DNA from: UBA12465 sp964408785
Lineage (GTDB): Bacteria > Patescibacteriota > Patescibacteriia > Patescibacteriales > UBA12465
DNA: 17,447 nt
Assembly (NCBI GenBank): GCA_964408785.1
Contig: CAYPAS010000009.1
Coordinates: 1-17,447, forward strand
Direction of reading: 5' to 3'
This document shows, one piece after another, positions 16,665 through 17,447 of the stretch. Every line of letters starts with the position of its first letter. Position 1 is the stretch's first letter. A program made the position numbers and the translations under genes. Below the pieces are notes generated by a model. The model was not told the DNA's origin. It made no database searches and worked only from the letters and a program-made list of their open reading frames with translations.

Positions 16665-17447
16665 ATGTTAGTATTATTCAGAGGTCCATCCAATCATATC
16701 AATAAATCTTTCAAGCAACAACTTAAAAAAATCAGAGTCAATACCGGCCTTTTTTTAATCGGAGCCCTGCGTTTTACCGGACACTTGATAATCTTTATTT
16801 TCCGCTTAATTTCCGGCTTTTTTCGCTTATTTTTCAAAGATGTCTTCTATAAAGTTTTAAGCACTTTATATTTTCAAATCTTCCGTTTGAAAAAAAGCGA
16901 AACAGCTATTAAGGCGCTGGCTGAAATAAACCGCAATCAGCTAGCTTATTGGCTGATACTAGCGATTACTTTGAGTTTCGTGGTTTCTAATATAAATAAA
17001 CAATACCGCAACGATAAGCCGGAAATGCAATTAGGCAAAACCTTGCTCGCCAGCCAAATATCCAACGAATTCAGCAACCAACCCAATGAAGAACTGAGCA
17101 AAGATTCATCGCTAGCTAGCGATTTCTATAATTCCAAAGCCGGTATTCATGAAGAAGATTCCTTTTCTCTCGACTTGAACCGCCTTGCTGATTCTATCGA
17201 CGCCTCTAATTTTGATGTCAGCTATATAGGCGGTGACGGTGATTTGATTTTAAAGCCGGTAATCAGCAGTAACGGTGGACGCCTTAGCGGCGGCAACGGT
17301 TCAACCCCGACCCAAAGAACAGAAATCGTTTATCACACTGTTAACCGTGGCGACACTGTCAGTTCTATCGCCAGAGCTTTTGGTATTAGCGTCAATACCA
17401 TACTTTGGGCGAATAATCTCGGATCAAGCAGTTATATACGCCCCGGC
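16665..17447 (+). CDS. Membrane-anchored LysM-domain protein (5' part, runs off right edge)
   Basis: The frame is open from an ATG at 16665 to the last base, giving 261 residues; the 3' end is missing. Residues 1-25 are basic. Residues 27-75 are hydrophobic with arginines about every ten residues, suggesting amphipathic or re-entrant membrane helices. Residues 93-110 (AYWLILAITLSFVVSNI) look like a full transmembrane segment. A polar Ser/Asn/Asp-rich and then Gly-rich linker follows (about 111-215). A LysM domain starts at H224 (HTVNRGDTVSSIARAFGIS, then ILWANNL). LysM binds peptidoglycan N-acetylglucosamine, so the C-terminal part should face the wall. In many bacteria such proteins end in an M23 peptidase domain; whether this one does lies outside the window. 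It is divergent from gpmI. The start is the only in-frame ATG near the open 5' end. Confidence 0.8.
   Translation, partial: MLVLFRGPSNHINKSFKQQLKKIRVNTGLFLIGALRFTGHLIIFIFRLISGFFRLFFKDVFYKVLSTLYFQIFRLKKSETAIKALAEINRNQLAYWLILAITLSFVVSNINKQYRNDKPEMQLGKTLLASQISNEFSNQPNEELSKDSSLASDFYNSKAGIHEEDSFSLDLNRLADSIDASNFDVSYIGGDGDLILKPVISSNGGRLSGGNGSTPTQRTEIVYHTVNRGDTVSSIARAFGISVNTILWANNLGSSSYIRPG

Noticed and set aside
1..17447. UGA recoding as glycine
   Set aside because: glgA ends at an in-frame TGA at the expected family length, and no gene here reads through TGA.

Overview
The window is a compact, gene-dense bacterial chromosome segment of moderate-to-low G+C. I infer a member of the Candidate Phyla Radiation / Patescibacteria, probably Parcubacteria-like. 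The reasons are a short RpoB (1101 aa) without the large lineage-specific inserts, a MurE-type ligase lacking most of its UDP-binding N-terminal domain, near-absence of Shine-Dalgarno motifs, very short intergenic gaps, and housekeeping genes in unusual order (no rplJ/rplL before rpoB, no ruvA/ruvB after ruvC). glgA ends in TGA and every other complete gene in TAA or TAG, so UGA is a stop here; this argues against the Gracilibacteria/SR1 code. The phylum assignment is an inference from family features, not a database result.

Layout. Positions 1-9223 (minus strand): ftsK, a MurE-like ligase, rpoB and rpoC (5' 568 codons only; the gene runs off the left edge). ftsK has a clear extended -10 promoter and is 11 bp from the ligase gene. 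A 166-bp AT-rich gap with two small inverted repeats precedes rpoB. Positions 9290-14067 (minus strand): a tight five-gene operon yebC-ruvC-glgA-APH-family kinase-CDF metal transporter, with gaps of 4-24 bp and one overlap. It starts at a good sigma70-type promoter and ends in a textbook intrinsic terminator. Positions 14161-15072 (plus strand): a lone SIS-domain (phosphosugar-binding) gene whose promoter interleaves with the yebC promoter. Positions 15081-16610 (minus strand): gpmI, convergent with the SIS gene, 8 bp apart. Positions 16665-17447 (plus strand): the 5' part of a membrane-anchored LysM protein that runs off the right edge.

Together the genes cover transcription (RpoB/RpoC), cell-wall synthesis and division (Mur ligase, FtsK, LysM protein), recombination (RuvC), translation or regulation (YebC) and sugar metabolism (GlgA, GpmI, perhaps the SIS protein and the APH-family kinase). 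I see no tRNA, rRNA, CRISPR array, insertion sequence, phage gene or attachment site. No stretch above 300 bp lacks a gene. I found no clearly new multi-gene system. The points most worth a second look are the glgA-kinase-CDF module in a yebC-ruvC operon, the truncated Mur ligase with altered specificity motifs, the long acidic FtsK tail with an SSB-like tip, and two pairs of interlocked divergent promoters.
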